From Cellvibrio sp. (GTDB lineage: Bacteria; Pseudomonadota; Gammaproteobacteria; Pseudomonadales; Cellvibrionaceae), in assembly GCA_021323495.1 (NCBI GenBank), contig JAJQJO010000014.1, forward strand, positions 1-20,654: a stretch of 20,654 nt of DNA. The letters run 5' to 3'. The notes under the pieces were generated by a model, which was not told the DNA's origin, did not search any database, and worked only from the letters and a program-made list of their open reading frames with translations. How positions within the stretch are numbered: position 1 is the stretch's first letter; each line of letters begins with the position of its first letter. Both the position numbers and the translations under genes were made by a program. This document shows positions 1 to 6,960 of this stretch, one piece after another.

Positions 1-5
1 TTTTT

Positions 6-69
6 GAAGGAACAATAATTTGAAGGACCAATAATTTGAAGGACCAATAAATTGAAGGACCAATAAGCG
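6..69. repeat. 16-bp tandem repeat, four copies
   Basis: Four head-to-tail copies with exact 16-bp spacing begin at 6, 22, 38 and 54. The best unit is GAAGGACCAATAATTT. Copy 1 has one internal change (AACAATAA for ACCAATAA), and copies 3 and 4 diverge at their last bases. The array ends 17 bp from the avtA stop codon, so it lies in the 3' untranslated region of avtA. It may continue beyond the left window edge. There are no unique spacers, so it is not a CRISPR array. Confidence 0.9.
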
Positions 70-86
70 GGAAAATAATTTAATGT

Positions 87-1340
87 TTACTGCGCAAAAA
101 TCCGACCAACCTCATCCGCAATAATCTGCGCACCCTGCTCCACCACACTTGCATCCTGACAATAAGTCACGCGGATACATTCGTGGCAATGTTGCCAATC
201 ACCCGCCAGGCCGGGAAAGAAATGATGGCCGGACACCACCAAAACCCCACGCGCTTTCAAGCGTTGATAAAGTTCCTCACTGCTGATGGGCAAATCTTTA
301 AACCACAGCCATAAAAAAATCGCACCTTCGGGCTTGTGGATAAAGCATGGCAGGTCGCCAAGGTATTTTTTAAAGGTCGCCACTGCATGCTCCATCCGCG
401 CACGATAAAAAGGCGCTACGACTGCGCGGCTTAATTGCAGGATTTTTCCATCTTTCAATAAATGCCGCGCAAGTGCCGGGCCGAAATTGCCGGTCGCCAA
501 ACTTAAAATAGTATTGGCCTTGGCAAAGGCGTTTATCACCTCTGGATTGGCGATAACAATGCCGGTACGTGCACCGGGCAAGCCCAACTTGGAAAGGCTC
601 AATACCAAAATAGTGTTGTCATTCCAATGTGGTTGGGCATCAGCAAATAAAATATTGGGAAAGGGTGTGCCGTAGGCACCATCGACAATAAACGGGACTT
701 GATGCGCGCGCGCCAATGCATCCAGCTTTAATAATTCTTCATCGCTAAGCACATTACCGGTGGGATTTGTGGGGCGCGATACACAGAGCGCACCTGTTTC
801 TGCGGTGATAGTTAATTGCGAAAAATTTACATGGTATTTAAAAAAACCATTGGGCAACATTTCGATACTCGGGCGCGTTGAGGTAAAAAAATCCGCGCAA
901 ATCCCTAAATCGTTGTAACCCAAATATTCCGGTGTCAGCGGTAATTGAATGCGCTTTTTGCTTCCATCGGCATAATCGCCCGCAAACAAATTAAAGAGTA
1001 CAAAAAACGCTGATTGGCTGCCATTGGCGAGGGCGATATTCGCGCGTGAAATCGGCCATTGATATTCTTTTTGCAGCAAATTGGCGATGCTATCCAATAA
1101 CTCCGCATCGCCCTGTGGCGGTTGGTATACCCCCAAAAGCTGGTGGGTTTCCTGCGGATTATTGAGCGTCGCGCGCAGTGCGTCTTCAAACGCCTGCTCC
1201 ATTGCCGGAATGCGCGCGGGATTACCGCCGCCCATAAAAATCATATCGGGATTAACGCGTAACGCCTCGCCCAGGTCATCCATCAAGGTGACTATGCCAG
1301 CATCAGTGCAGAGTTTTTGGCCGAAGCGAGAGAATTGCAT
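87..1340 (-). CDS. avtA: Valine-pyruvate aminotransferase (AvtA)
   Basis: This is a PLP-dependent class I/II aminotransferase of 417 residues, the usual AvtA length. The family interconverts valine plus pyruvate and 2-ketoisovalerate plus alanine in the cytosol. The N-terminus (MQFSRFGQKL, then LMDDL and GGGNPARIP near 35-45) matches the AvtA pattern. Asp220 in FIVDGAYG is the expected residue for the pyridine nitrogen. Lys251 in SLSKLGLPGARTG is the expected Schiff-base lysine, with Arg258 as phosphate ligand. The ATG at 1340 gives the family N-terminus, although no strong ribosome site precedes it. The receiver gene lies 77 bp upstream on the same strand, so co-transcription is possible. 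The gene is followed directly by the 16-bp tandem array. Confidence 0.93.
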   Translation of the reverse strand: MQFSRFGQKLCTDAGIVTLMDDLGEALRVNPDMIFMGGGNPARIPAMEQAFEDALRATLNNPQETHQLLGVYQPPQGDAELLDSIANLLQKEYQWPISRANIALANGSQSAFFVLFNLFAGDYADGSKKRIQLPLTPEYLGYNDLGICADFFTSTRPSIEMLPNGFFKYHVNFSQLTITAETGALCVSRPTNPTGNVLSDEELLKLDALARAHQVPFIVDGAYGTPFPNILFADAQPHWNDNTILVLSLSKLGLPGARTGIVIANPEVINAFAKANTILSLATGNFGPALARHLLKDGKILQLSRAVVAPFYRARMEHAVATFKKYLGDLPCFIHKPEGAIFLWLWFKDLPISSEELYQRLKARGVLVVSGHHFFPGLAGDWQHCHECIRVTYCQDASVVEQGAQIIADEVGRIFAQ

Positions 1341-1417
1341 AAAGGGACACCCGATTGATTAACACTGGCTTGAAAGCGGTGCAATCTAGCGGGTCAGACG
1401 GGAAAAGACTAGCGGGA

Positions 1418-1783
1418 TCAGATCAGGCCGAATTTGCGCAGGGTCGCTTCCAGTTTTTCCGGGTTAACCGGCTTCTGGATAAAATCAATTGCCCCCAATT
1501 GGGTAACACGTGCATGGGCGGTCGGTTGGATATCACCAGAGATCACGATAATCATTGCATCCAGCCCTTCAGCCTTTATCGTCTCCAGCACCTGATAGCC
1601 ATCTATTTCCGGCATGGTCAGGTCGAGAAATACTATCTCGCCCTTACCGTCGCGAATCGCCTGCAAACCTTCAGCACCATTGGTAGCGAAGGTGATATCA
1701 ACGTCCCAGCCTTCAGGTAGCGAACGCGCTACCTGCTTGCGCGCCATCATGGAGTCATCACAAATCAACAGAGGTGTCGCCAT
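1418..1783 (-). CDS. Stand-alone CheY-like response regulator receiver
   Basis: This is a single receiver domain of 121 residues with no output domain. The acidic pair is Asp9/Asp10 (LLICDDS), the phospho-acceptor is Asp54 in VFLDLTMPEIDGY, the switch Ser82 is in VISGD, and the conserved lysine is Lys104 in FIQKPV. All residues needed for phosphorylation are present. Such proteins act by binding a partner protein or as phosphate shuttles. No histidine kinase or chemotaxis gene is in the window, so the cognate pathway cannot be named. Very similar single-domain regulators occur in Pseudomonas. The gene ends 77 bp before avtA and may share its transcript. A clear Shine-Dalgarno is not seen before the ATG. 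Confidence 0.88.
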   Translation of the reverse strand: MATPLLICDDSMMARKQVARSLPEGWDVDITFATNGAEGLQAIRDGKGEIVFLDLTMPEIDGYQVLETIKAEGLDAMIIVISGDIQPTAHARVTQLGAIDFIQKPVNPEKLEATLRKFGLI

Positions 1784-1926
1784 GGGGTAAACATATCTTC
1801 TAATTAGTCATTTATAGGAAAAACTGATCGCCATCTCTATGAAGCGTCAATTAGGTGGATACTGGTGAGTATAGTCAGGGATTTTTGTCCACAACGGGTT
1901 TTTTTCCCCCGACGGCGCTTAAACCG

Positions 1927-3201
1927 CTAAGCACCATTTGTCGGAACCCTACCCGGCTCCTTGTACTGCTCAAACAAACTGGCAACATCCACTGCTAGCA
2001 CAGCATCCTGACTGGCATCTACTTTGGCCAAATATTCCAGCGCAGTTGGCCCCCAGGGCAGTGCCTGTAAATACTCCCGATCTTGCGGAAGCTGGCGCGG
2101 CAGGTTGAGGATGTCGGCCAAGCGCTGCAAGCTCAGCAATTTAAGATTTTGGCTGAGCAGGTAATCCCCCTGGTAATTGGTACCAAGCACCCGGTGGTTG
2201 ACCAGCGCTGCGCGAATACGCTCCCACTGCTCGGCCGCCAGGCCCTGATGCATTAGCTCGCGCTCAGGCACAGCTTCACCTACTGCCGAGGCGCGATAGC
2301 AGCGCCACAGGATTAGCAGGCTGGCGAATAAATCGGGATAATTGCGGTCACGTAAACCAATCTGGTGGGCATTGATGGTGTGGACAAACACGGCACCGCC
2401 AAGAATTACCGTCCAGATTAAATTCACCCATAACAGGAATAAAGGTAGCGCCGCAAAAGCGCCATACACCAGCGTGAAAGAAGAATGGCCAACAATCAAA
2501 CCAAACGCCGTCTTCAGCCCCTGGAATCCCAAGGTGGTAACGAATCCGCCGATCATTGCGTGTCGCACTGGCACCTTACAGTTAGGTACTGCAGCAAACA
2601 ACAATGTAAATGCCGCCCAGGTCAGCACCCAGGGTGTAAGCCGAAAAATCAACTCGAATACACCCAGGCTATCGTAAGTGCCTACCAACAGCCGGAATGA
2701 GGCGAGATAGGTACTCATCGCCAGGGCCGCTCCCAGTAATAAGGGGCCGAGGCTCAATATCGCCCAGTAGAGTAAAAAATTGGCTATCCCGCGTCGACCA
2801 CGTGGTACGCCCCAGATCGCGTTAAAGTTTTGCTCGATATTTTTGAGCATTAAATAAGCTGAAATTAACAGGAACAGCAAACCAAAAACGGTTAGCTGCC
2901 GCGCCTGTTCGGAAAACTGTTTCAGGTATTTACCCAGGTCTTGTTCACTGTTAGGTAAGAAGTGATCGAATACCAGGGCCTGGAATTGATCGCCCAGATC
3001 CTGAAAGGCGGGGATAATTGAGAACATGGAATAGGTCACAGTCATCATCGGCACTGTGGCGAAGAGGGTGACATAGGTAAGCGAATCGGCACTTTTCTGG
3101 CAGGACTTCGCGCGATATTGCTGCACCATCAACCAAAAAAATCCCGACAACCAGCGATACGTCTTGCGTGCAACCACAAGCAGGGAAGGCAACGAGGGCA
3201 T
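1927..3201 (-). CDS. YihY/UPF0761-family inner membrane protein
   Basis: This 424-residue protein belongs to the YihY/BrkB family. Six hydrophobic segments are visible at about 41-63, 101-120, 141-163, 183-205, 214-236 and 243-272. A soluble C-terminal part of about 150 residues follows. Family features include the SLTYVTLFATVP stretch in the first segment and the NFNAIWGVPRGR loop near 124-137. Homologues were once called ribonuclease BN, but that activity belongs to an unrelated protein, so function is best left open. The ATG at 3201 has an AAGGA site about 9 nt upstream. It is divergent from arsC across an 84-bp gap. In Pseudomonas aeruginosa a homologue also sits beside arsC and wrbA. Confidence 0.9.
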   Translation of the reverse strand: MPSLPSLLVVARKTYRWLSGFFWLMVQQYRAKSCQKSADSLTYVTLFATVPMMTVTYSMFSIIPAFQDLGDQFQALVFDHFLPNSEQDLGKYLKQFSEQARQLTVFGLLFLLISAYLMLKNIEQNFNAIWGVPRGRRGIANFLLYWAILSLGPLLLGAALAMSTYLASFRLLVGTYDSLGVFELIFRLTPWVLTWAAFTLLFAAVPNCKVPVRHAMIGGFVTTLGFQGLKTAFGLIVGHSSFTLVYGAFAALPLFLLWVNLIWTVILGGAVFVHTINAHQIGLRDRNYPDLFASLLILWRCYRASAVGEAVPERELMHQGLAAEQWERIRAALVNHRVLGTNYQGDYLLSQNLKLLSLQRLADILNLPRQLPQDREYLQALPWGPTALEYLAKVDASQDAVLAVDVASLFEQYKEPGRVPTNGA

Positions 3202-3238
3202 AGCGTTAAATCCTTAAACCAAGTCAGGGCGCAACCGC

Positions 3239-3244
3239 TATAAT
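3239..3244 (+). promoter_or_regulatory. Perfect -10 hexamer ahead of arsC
   Basis: A TATAAT hexamer lies 41 bp before the arsC ATG in the 84-bp gap between the divergent yihY-like and arsC genes. The -35 region is weak: the nearest candidates are AAACCA (spacer 17) and TTAAAC (spacer 19). It probably starts the transcript carrying arsC, and possibly wrbA, the DUF2069 gene and sppA. The start point would fall near 3251. Confidence 0.55.
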
Positions 3245-3285
3245 CTGCCGCGCCATCGCAAATAGATGTTTACCAAGAGGTAATA

Positions 3286-3642
3286 ATGATCACACTTTAC
3301 CACAACCCGCGCTGCTCAAAATCGCGCGATGCCCTGGCCCTGCTGCGCGAACAAGGGCAGGAGCCTGAGGTGATTCTGTATATGCAAACACCGCCCACGG
3401 CCAAATCGTTAAAAGCCTTGCTCGCAAAATTGGGCATAGGTGCGCGCGATTTATTGCGCACGGGCGAGGATGCTTACAAAGAGCTGGGCCTTGCCGATGA
3501 AACACTGAGTGAAACTGCATTAATTAAGGCGATGGTCGAAAATCCAAAATTAATTGAGCGTCCGATTGCGGTTAACGGCGATAAAGCGGTGATTGGTCGG
3601 CCGCCGGAAAATGTTTTGCGAATTATTCCCGTGCGCAAATAA
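3286..3642 (+). CDS. arsC: ArsC-family glutaredoxin-dependent arsenate reductase
   Basis: This is a 118-residue ArsC-type thioredoxin-fold protein. Cys10 in HNPRCSKSR is the catalytic cysteine. Arg58 (LLRTGE), Arg92 (IERPIA) and Arg105 (IGRPPENV) correspond to the three arginines that bind oxyanion in the classical enzyme. The family reduces arsenate to arsenite with glutathione and glutaredoxin in the cytosol. An AGAGGT site sits just before the ATG. No arsR, arsB or other ars gene is nearby. The context (yihY-like, wrbA, DUF2069) is the conserved chromosomal one known from Pseudomonas, so this may be the YfgD/ArsC housekeeping paralogue rather than a resistance determinant. Its stop codon lies inside the left arm of the following palindrome. 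Confidence 0.92.
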   Translation: MITLYHNPRCSKSRDALALLREQGQEPEVILYMQTPPTAKSLKALLAKLGIGARDLLRTGEDAYKELGLADETLSETALIKAMVENPKLIERPIAVNGDKAVIGRPPENVLRIIPVRK

Positions 3643-3744
3643 CCGCCTGCTCAGCGTGCGAGACGCGCCGTGAATACGTCCCTGTAGGCTCGACTTCGGC
3701 ATCCTCGCCTCAGACGGTCTCGCACACTGAGCAGGCGGTTATTT
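3637..3744. repeat. Long imperfect palindrome, probable dispersed repeat
   Basis: Two 28-nt arms, 3637-3664 and 3717-3744, are reverse complements with a single mismatch. The core of the left arm is AACCGCCTGCTCAG and of the right arm CTGAGCAGGCGGTT. Pairing can continue a few bases outward. The 52-nt centre contains GTGAATACGTCCCTGTAGGC, a sequence I recognise from dispersed intergenic repeats of several gammaproteobacteria. The left arm overlaps the arsC stop codon and the element fills most of the arsC-wrbA gap. It has no open reading frame. As RNA it would form a very stable stem between two co-oriented genes. No target-site duplication is obvious. Confidence 0.8.
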
Positions 3745-3777
3745 TCGCTTCAACATCTTCACTAAAGATATATTTTT

Positions 3778-4395
3778 ATGACGCCCTATATTTTAGTTTT
3801 GTATTACAGTCGTACCGGCTCCACACTCGAAATGGCAAAACAGATTGCGCGCGGTGTTGAACAAGTCAGCGGAATTGAAGCGCGTTTGCGCACTGTGCCT
3901 GCGGTATCTACCGTTACCGAAGCAACTGAACCCGCCGTTCCCGACAGCGGTGCAATTTATTGCAGCGAAGCCGATTTAAAAAATTGTAGCGGTCTGGTAC
4001 TCGGCAGCCCTACCCGCTTTGGCAATATGGCTGCACCCATGAAATATTTCCTCGATGGCACCAGCGGCCTCTGGTTAAATGGCGACCTGATCAACAAGCC
4101 CGCTGCCGTATTCACCTCGACTTCCACTTTGCACGGTGGGCAGGAATCTACCTTGCTATCAATGATGCTGCCCCTGTTACACCAAGGCATGGTGATTGCC
4201 GGTATTCCCTACAGCGAAGCAGCCATCAGCAGCACCCGCACCGGTGGCACACCCTATGGCGCATCGCATTTCGCCAGCGGCGACACGCCCAACAAACTCA
4301 GCAGCGATGAAAGTACGCTATGCCAGGCGCTGGGCAAACGCATCGCCACTCTCGCATTGCAGCTTTCGAACAGTAACCAGAAGGTTAACTTATGA
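3778..4395 (+). CDS. wrbA: WrbA-family NAD(P)H:quinone oxidoreductase
   Basis: This is a flavodoxin-fold protein of 205 residues, close to the roughly 200 typical of WrbA. The FMN phosphate loop is SRTGST at 11-16. SPTRFGNMAAPMKYFLD from 77 and TSTSTLHGGQE at 113-123 are the WrbA signature segments around the flavin. The family performs two-electron reduction of quinones with NAD(P)H at the membrane-cytosol boundary, which protects against redox cycling. The start directly follows the palindromic element and no good Shine-Dalgarno is visible. The stop codon overlaps the start of the DUF2069 gene as ATGA, which points to translational coupling. Confidence 0.92.
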   Translation: MTPYILVLYYSRTGSTLEMAKQIARGVEQVSGIEARLRTVPAVSTVTEATEPAVPDSGAIYCSEADLKNCSGLVLGSPTRFGNMAAPMKYFLDGTSGLWLNGDLINKPAAVFTSTSTLHGGQESTLLSMMLPLLHQGMVIAGIPYSEAAISSTRTGGTPYGASHFASGDTPNKLSSDESTLCQALGKRIATLALQLSNSNQKVNL

Positions 4396-4847
4396 CACAA
4401 GTTCCCGGACAAGATGAGCAGCACCTCACCGATACAAAGCCAAAAAAAGCCATCGTCATTACCGATGCTGATGCAATTGTGCTGAATAAAAAATTGCGCA
4501 TAGGTCGTTTCATCGTCCGCACAACTTACATCAGTTTACTGGCGTTATTTACCTTGCTAAACCTGATTAATGAAAACGGCAAACTCGCACTCTGGCTGTT
4601 ACAAATTATTCCTTTATTGATTTTCATCCCCGCCCTGCTGCGTGAGACCCACCGCACTTACAGCTGGTTGTGTTTTGTGGCATTGATGTATTTCGCAGCG
4701 ATTATTCCGTTGCTGATGAGCCGCTGGTTGTGGAGTGACTGGCTAATCACCCTGCTCGTAAGCGCCATGTTCATGGCCGCCATGATGACCAGCCGCTGGC
4801 TGCAGTATTGGAACTATTATTTGTCCACCAAAGTCAATCATCCATAG
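4392..4847 (+). CDS. DUF2069 integral membrane protein
   Basis: This is a 151-residue protein with a polar N-terminal tail of about 38 residues and four hydrophobic helices at roughly 41-60, 65-83, 91-109 and 116-134. It matches the small DUF2069 family, which has no assigned biochemical role. Its ATG overlaps the wrbA stop (ATGA) and sppA begins 20 bp after its stop, so the three are probably co-transcribed. The wrbA-DUF2069 pairing is also found in Pseudomonas. The neighbourhood suggests an envelope role, but that is inference only. Confidence 0.82.
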   Translation: MTQVPGQDEQHLTDTKPKKAIVITDADAIVLNKKLRIGRFIVRTTYISLLALFTLLNLINENGKLALWLLQIIPLLIFIPALLRETHRTYSWLCFVALMYFAAIIPLLMSRWLWSDWLITLLVSAMFMAAMMTSRWLQYWNYYLSTKVNHP

Positions 4848-4855
4848 TTTTGCGT

Positions 4856-4860
4856 AAGGA
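4856..4860 (+). promoter_or_regulatory. Ribosome binding site setting the sppA start
   Basis: AAGGA lies 7 nt before the GTG at 4868. The upstream ATG at 4808 has no such site and would overlap the preceding gene by 40 bp, so this site decides the start in favour of GTG. Confidence 0.7.
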
Positions 4861-4867
4861 ATTTATT

Positions 4868-6796
4868 GTGCCTGTCAATTATTACGAACCGCCAACACCT
4901 CCAAGCGAGCATCAACCCAAGCGCGCCGCTCCATCAGCGGCACCTGTGCCAAAACGGCCTGGCGCCTGGCGCCTTTTTTTTAGCAACATAGGCGCAGGCA
5001 TTACCTGGTTCCGCAACGCGTTAATGAACACGCTGTTCATTATAATTTTCATCATTTTTATTATTGCATTAAGCGCGAGCTCACCCTTGCCGCTGCCGGA
5101 AAATTTTGCGTTGCGCCTTGCACCAACCGGGTTGTTAGTCGACCAGCGCAGTCATATAGATCCGCTCAGTTTACTGCTGTCCGATGAAGCGACCGAGGAA
5201 ACTGAAGCGCTGGTGAGTGAAATAGTTGAAGCGATCAATAGAGCTGCCACAGATAAACGTGTCACCCTGCTGGTGTTGGAGCCCGGCCTTATGCTTGGCG
5301 GTGGCATCAGCAAAATGAATGATATTGGCCAGGCATTGGAAAACTTTAAACGCGCGGGCAAAAAAATTATTGCGGTCAGTGACAACTATTCGCAGGACCA
5401 ATATTACCTCGCCAGCTTTGCCGATGAAATTTATCTCCACGACATGGGCGTAGTAGAAATCACTGGCTATGGCCGCTATATGAATTATTACAAAACCGCG
5501 TTGGATAAACTCGGCGTGACCATCCATGCGTTCCGCTCCGGCAAGTATAAAGATTATCTGGAACCCTATCTGCGTGACGATATGTCGGAAGAGTCGCGCG
5601 AACACAATGCGCAATGGATTAACGATCTTTGGAAAAATTACACCAGCAAAATTGAAGGCCTGCGGCATTTGCCAGCGGGAAGTATCACGGATTATGTCAA
5701 TAATCTCGATGCGCACATGGCATTAACCGCAGGCGATAGCGCCAAACTGGCATTGGAAAAATCCCTGGTCGATAAAATTGCTTCGCGTCAGGACATGGAA
5801 AAAATGCTCATCGAAAAAGCGGGCAAAAGTGAAGAAGGCGAGTGGTATAACGGTATAGGGGTTAAATCCTATCTCGCCGATGTGCGTAAATATCCCTCGC
5901 TGGAAAAAAATAAAGTCGCCGTCGTTGTGGCGGTGGGTTCTATTGTCGATGGCCACCAACCCGATGGCAGTATCGGCAGTGAAAGTATGTTGGAACTGTT
6001 GCGGCAGGTAAAAGAGGACGATGATGTAAAGGCATTGGTCATCCGTATCGATTCCGGAGGCGGCAGCGCATTTGCTTCGGAAATTATCCGCACCGAAATT
6101 ATTGCCCTGCGCGAGAAGAAAATCCCGATCTATATTTCCATGGGTACGGTAGCAGCATCAGGTGGGTATTGGATCGCGACAGCGGGCGATAAAATCTGGG
6201 CCCAGCCAACCACCATCACTGGCTCAATTGGCGTGTTCGGCGCATTCCCGACATTGGAAAAATCCTTGCAGAAAATCGGTATCAACACTGACGGTGTTGG
6301 CACTACCGAATTAGCGGGCACTATGCGCCTTGATCGCCCACTGTCAGAAAAAGCCAGCAAAGTTGTACAGCTGGGCGTCGATAGTATTTATCAACGTTTT
6401 ATCACACTGGTGGCCGATGCGCGCAAACAGGAAGTTACTGCAATTGATGCCATTGCCCAAGGGCATGTATGGACTGGCACCAAAGCCAAAGAGCTGGGCC
6501 TGGTCGACGAACTGGGAACTTTGAGCGATACCATTACTGCTATCGCACAGGAGGCAAAACTCGACAAGTACCAGGTGGAATTTGTGCAGCGCCCGCTCTC
6601 ACCCAAAGAAGAATTCCTGCGCTCGCTCACCCAGGGGCAAGCCGGTAGCCTCGCACCCAAATCATTTTTGGAAAAGTTTGTTTCACTCAAACTATTGAAT
6701 GATTTAACGCCTGCATTGAAACCACTCAGCGACCTGCAAAAAATGAACGATCCGCAAGGTATTTACGTACAGTGCCTGGATTGTGTTGCACCTTAA
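4868..6796 (+). CDS. sppA: Signal peptide peptidase SppA, 67-kDa type
   Basis: This is a membrane-anchored serine protease of the S49 family, 642 residues, close to the E. coli long form (618). The family cleaves signal peptides left in the inner membrane after secretion. A proline-rich cytosolic tail (1-40) precedes a single membrane segment at about 51-70. Two tandem S49-like halves follow. The catalytic dyad is Lys226 (RSGKYKDYLEPY, first half) and Ser431 (GTVAASGGYW, second half), as expected for the long form. I use the GTG start because of its AAGGA site; a longer ATG-started version would add 20 residues with no family support. It is the last gene of the arsC-wrbA-DUF2069 group and is followed by a tandem-repeat array that begins within its last codons. 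Confidence 0.93.
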   Translation: MPVNYYEPPTPPSEHQPKRAAPSAAPVPKRPGAWRLFFSNIGAGITWFRNALMNTLFIIIFIIFIIALSASSPLPLPENFALRLAPTGLLVDQRSHIDPLSLLLSDEATEETEALVSEIVEAINRAATDKRVTLLVLEPGLMLGGGISKMNDIGQALENFKRAGKKIIAVSDNYSQDQYYLASFADEIYLHDMGVVEITGYGRYMNYYKTALDKLGVTIHAFRSGKYKDYLEPYLRDDMSEESREHNAQWINDLWKNYTSKIEGLRHLPAGSITDYVNNLDAHMALTAGDSAKLALEKSLVDKIASRQDMEKMLIEKAGKSEEGEWYNGIGVKSYLADVRKYPSLEKNKVAVVVAVGSIVDGHQPDGSIGSESMLELLRQVKEDDDVKALVIRIDSGGGSAFASEIIRTEIIALREKKIPIYISMGTVAASGGYWIATAGDKIWAQPTTITGSIGVFGAFPTLEKSLQKIGINTDGVGTTELAGTMRLDRPLSEKASKVVQLGVDSIYQRFITLVADARKQEVTAIDAIAQGHVWTGTKAKELGLVDELGTLSDTITAIAQEAKLDKYQVEFVQRPLSPKEEFLRSLTQGQAGSLAPKSFLEKFVSLKLLNDLTPALKPLSDLQKMNDPQGIYVQCLDCVAP

Positions 6797-6879
6797 ATGA
6801 GTAGCACCTGAATAAGTAGCGCCTTGATTAAGTAGGACCTTGATGACGTGAGACCTTGATGAAGTAAGACCTTGATTGA
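6785..6879. repeat. Degenerate 16-bp tandem repeat at the end of sppA
   Basis: About six units are laid end to end. They start at 6785, 6801, 6816, 6832, 6848 and 6864, so steps are 16, 15, 16, 16 and 16 bp. The middle units read like GTAGGACCTTGATGAC and GTGAGACCTTGATGAA. The first unit contains the sppA stop codon, so coding sequence merges into the array. Units are diverged from each other but share the core ACCTTGAT. Together with the hairpin after it, the array fills the gap before the convergent dehydrogenase gene. Confidence 0.8.
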
Positions 6880-6899
6880 TTACGTAAAATGGAAACTAG

Positions 6900-6933
6900 T
6901 GAATGATTGGCAAAAAAACCTGCCAATCATTCA
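6900..6933. terminator. Hairpin between convergent sppA and dehydrogenase genes
   Basis: A perfect 13-bp stem (TGAATGATTGGCA with its complement) closes an 8-nt loop (AAAAAACC). It lies between the sppA 3' end and the 3' end of the minus-strand gene. Neither side has a long uninterrupted T-run (TTTCATT on the plus strand), so it may be a weak bidirectional terminator or a 3'-end stabiliser. Confidence 0.5.
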
Positions 6934-6960
6934 TTTCATTGGATGATATCGACACGTATT

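Noticed and set aside
1..69. Possible CRISPR array
   Set aside because: The 16-bp units are contiguous with no unique spacers and there is no cas gene.
1927..3201. Annotation of the YihY-like gene as ribonuclease BN
   Set aside because: That label is historical; the RNase activity belongs to an unrelated protein family.
3286..3642. An arsenic-resistance operon
   Set aside because: Only arsC is present; no arsR, arsB, acr3 or arsH-like gene is nearby and the context is a housekeeping one.
3637..3744. Palindrome as an insertion sequence
   Set aside because: It has no transposase frame and no visible target duplication, so at most it is a non-autonomous repeat.
4808..4867. Upstream ATG start for sppA adding 20 residues
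   Set aside because: It overlaps the DUF2069 gene by 40 bp, lacks a ribosome site, and the GTG at 4868 has AAGGA at 7 nt.
5171..5716. Minus-strand frame of 181 codons opposite sppA
   Set aside because: It is antisense to the well-conserved SppA first half and shows no recognisable motif.
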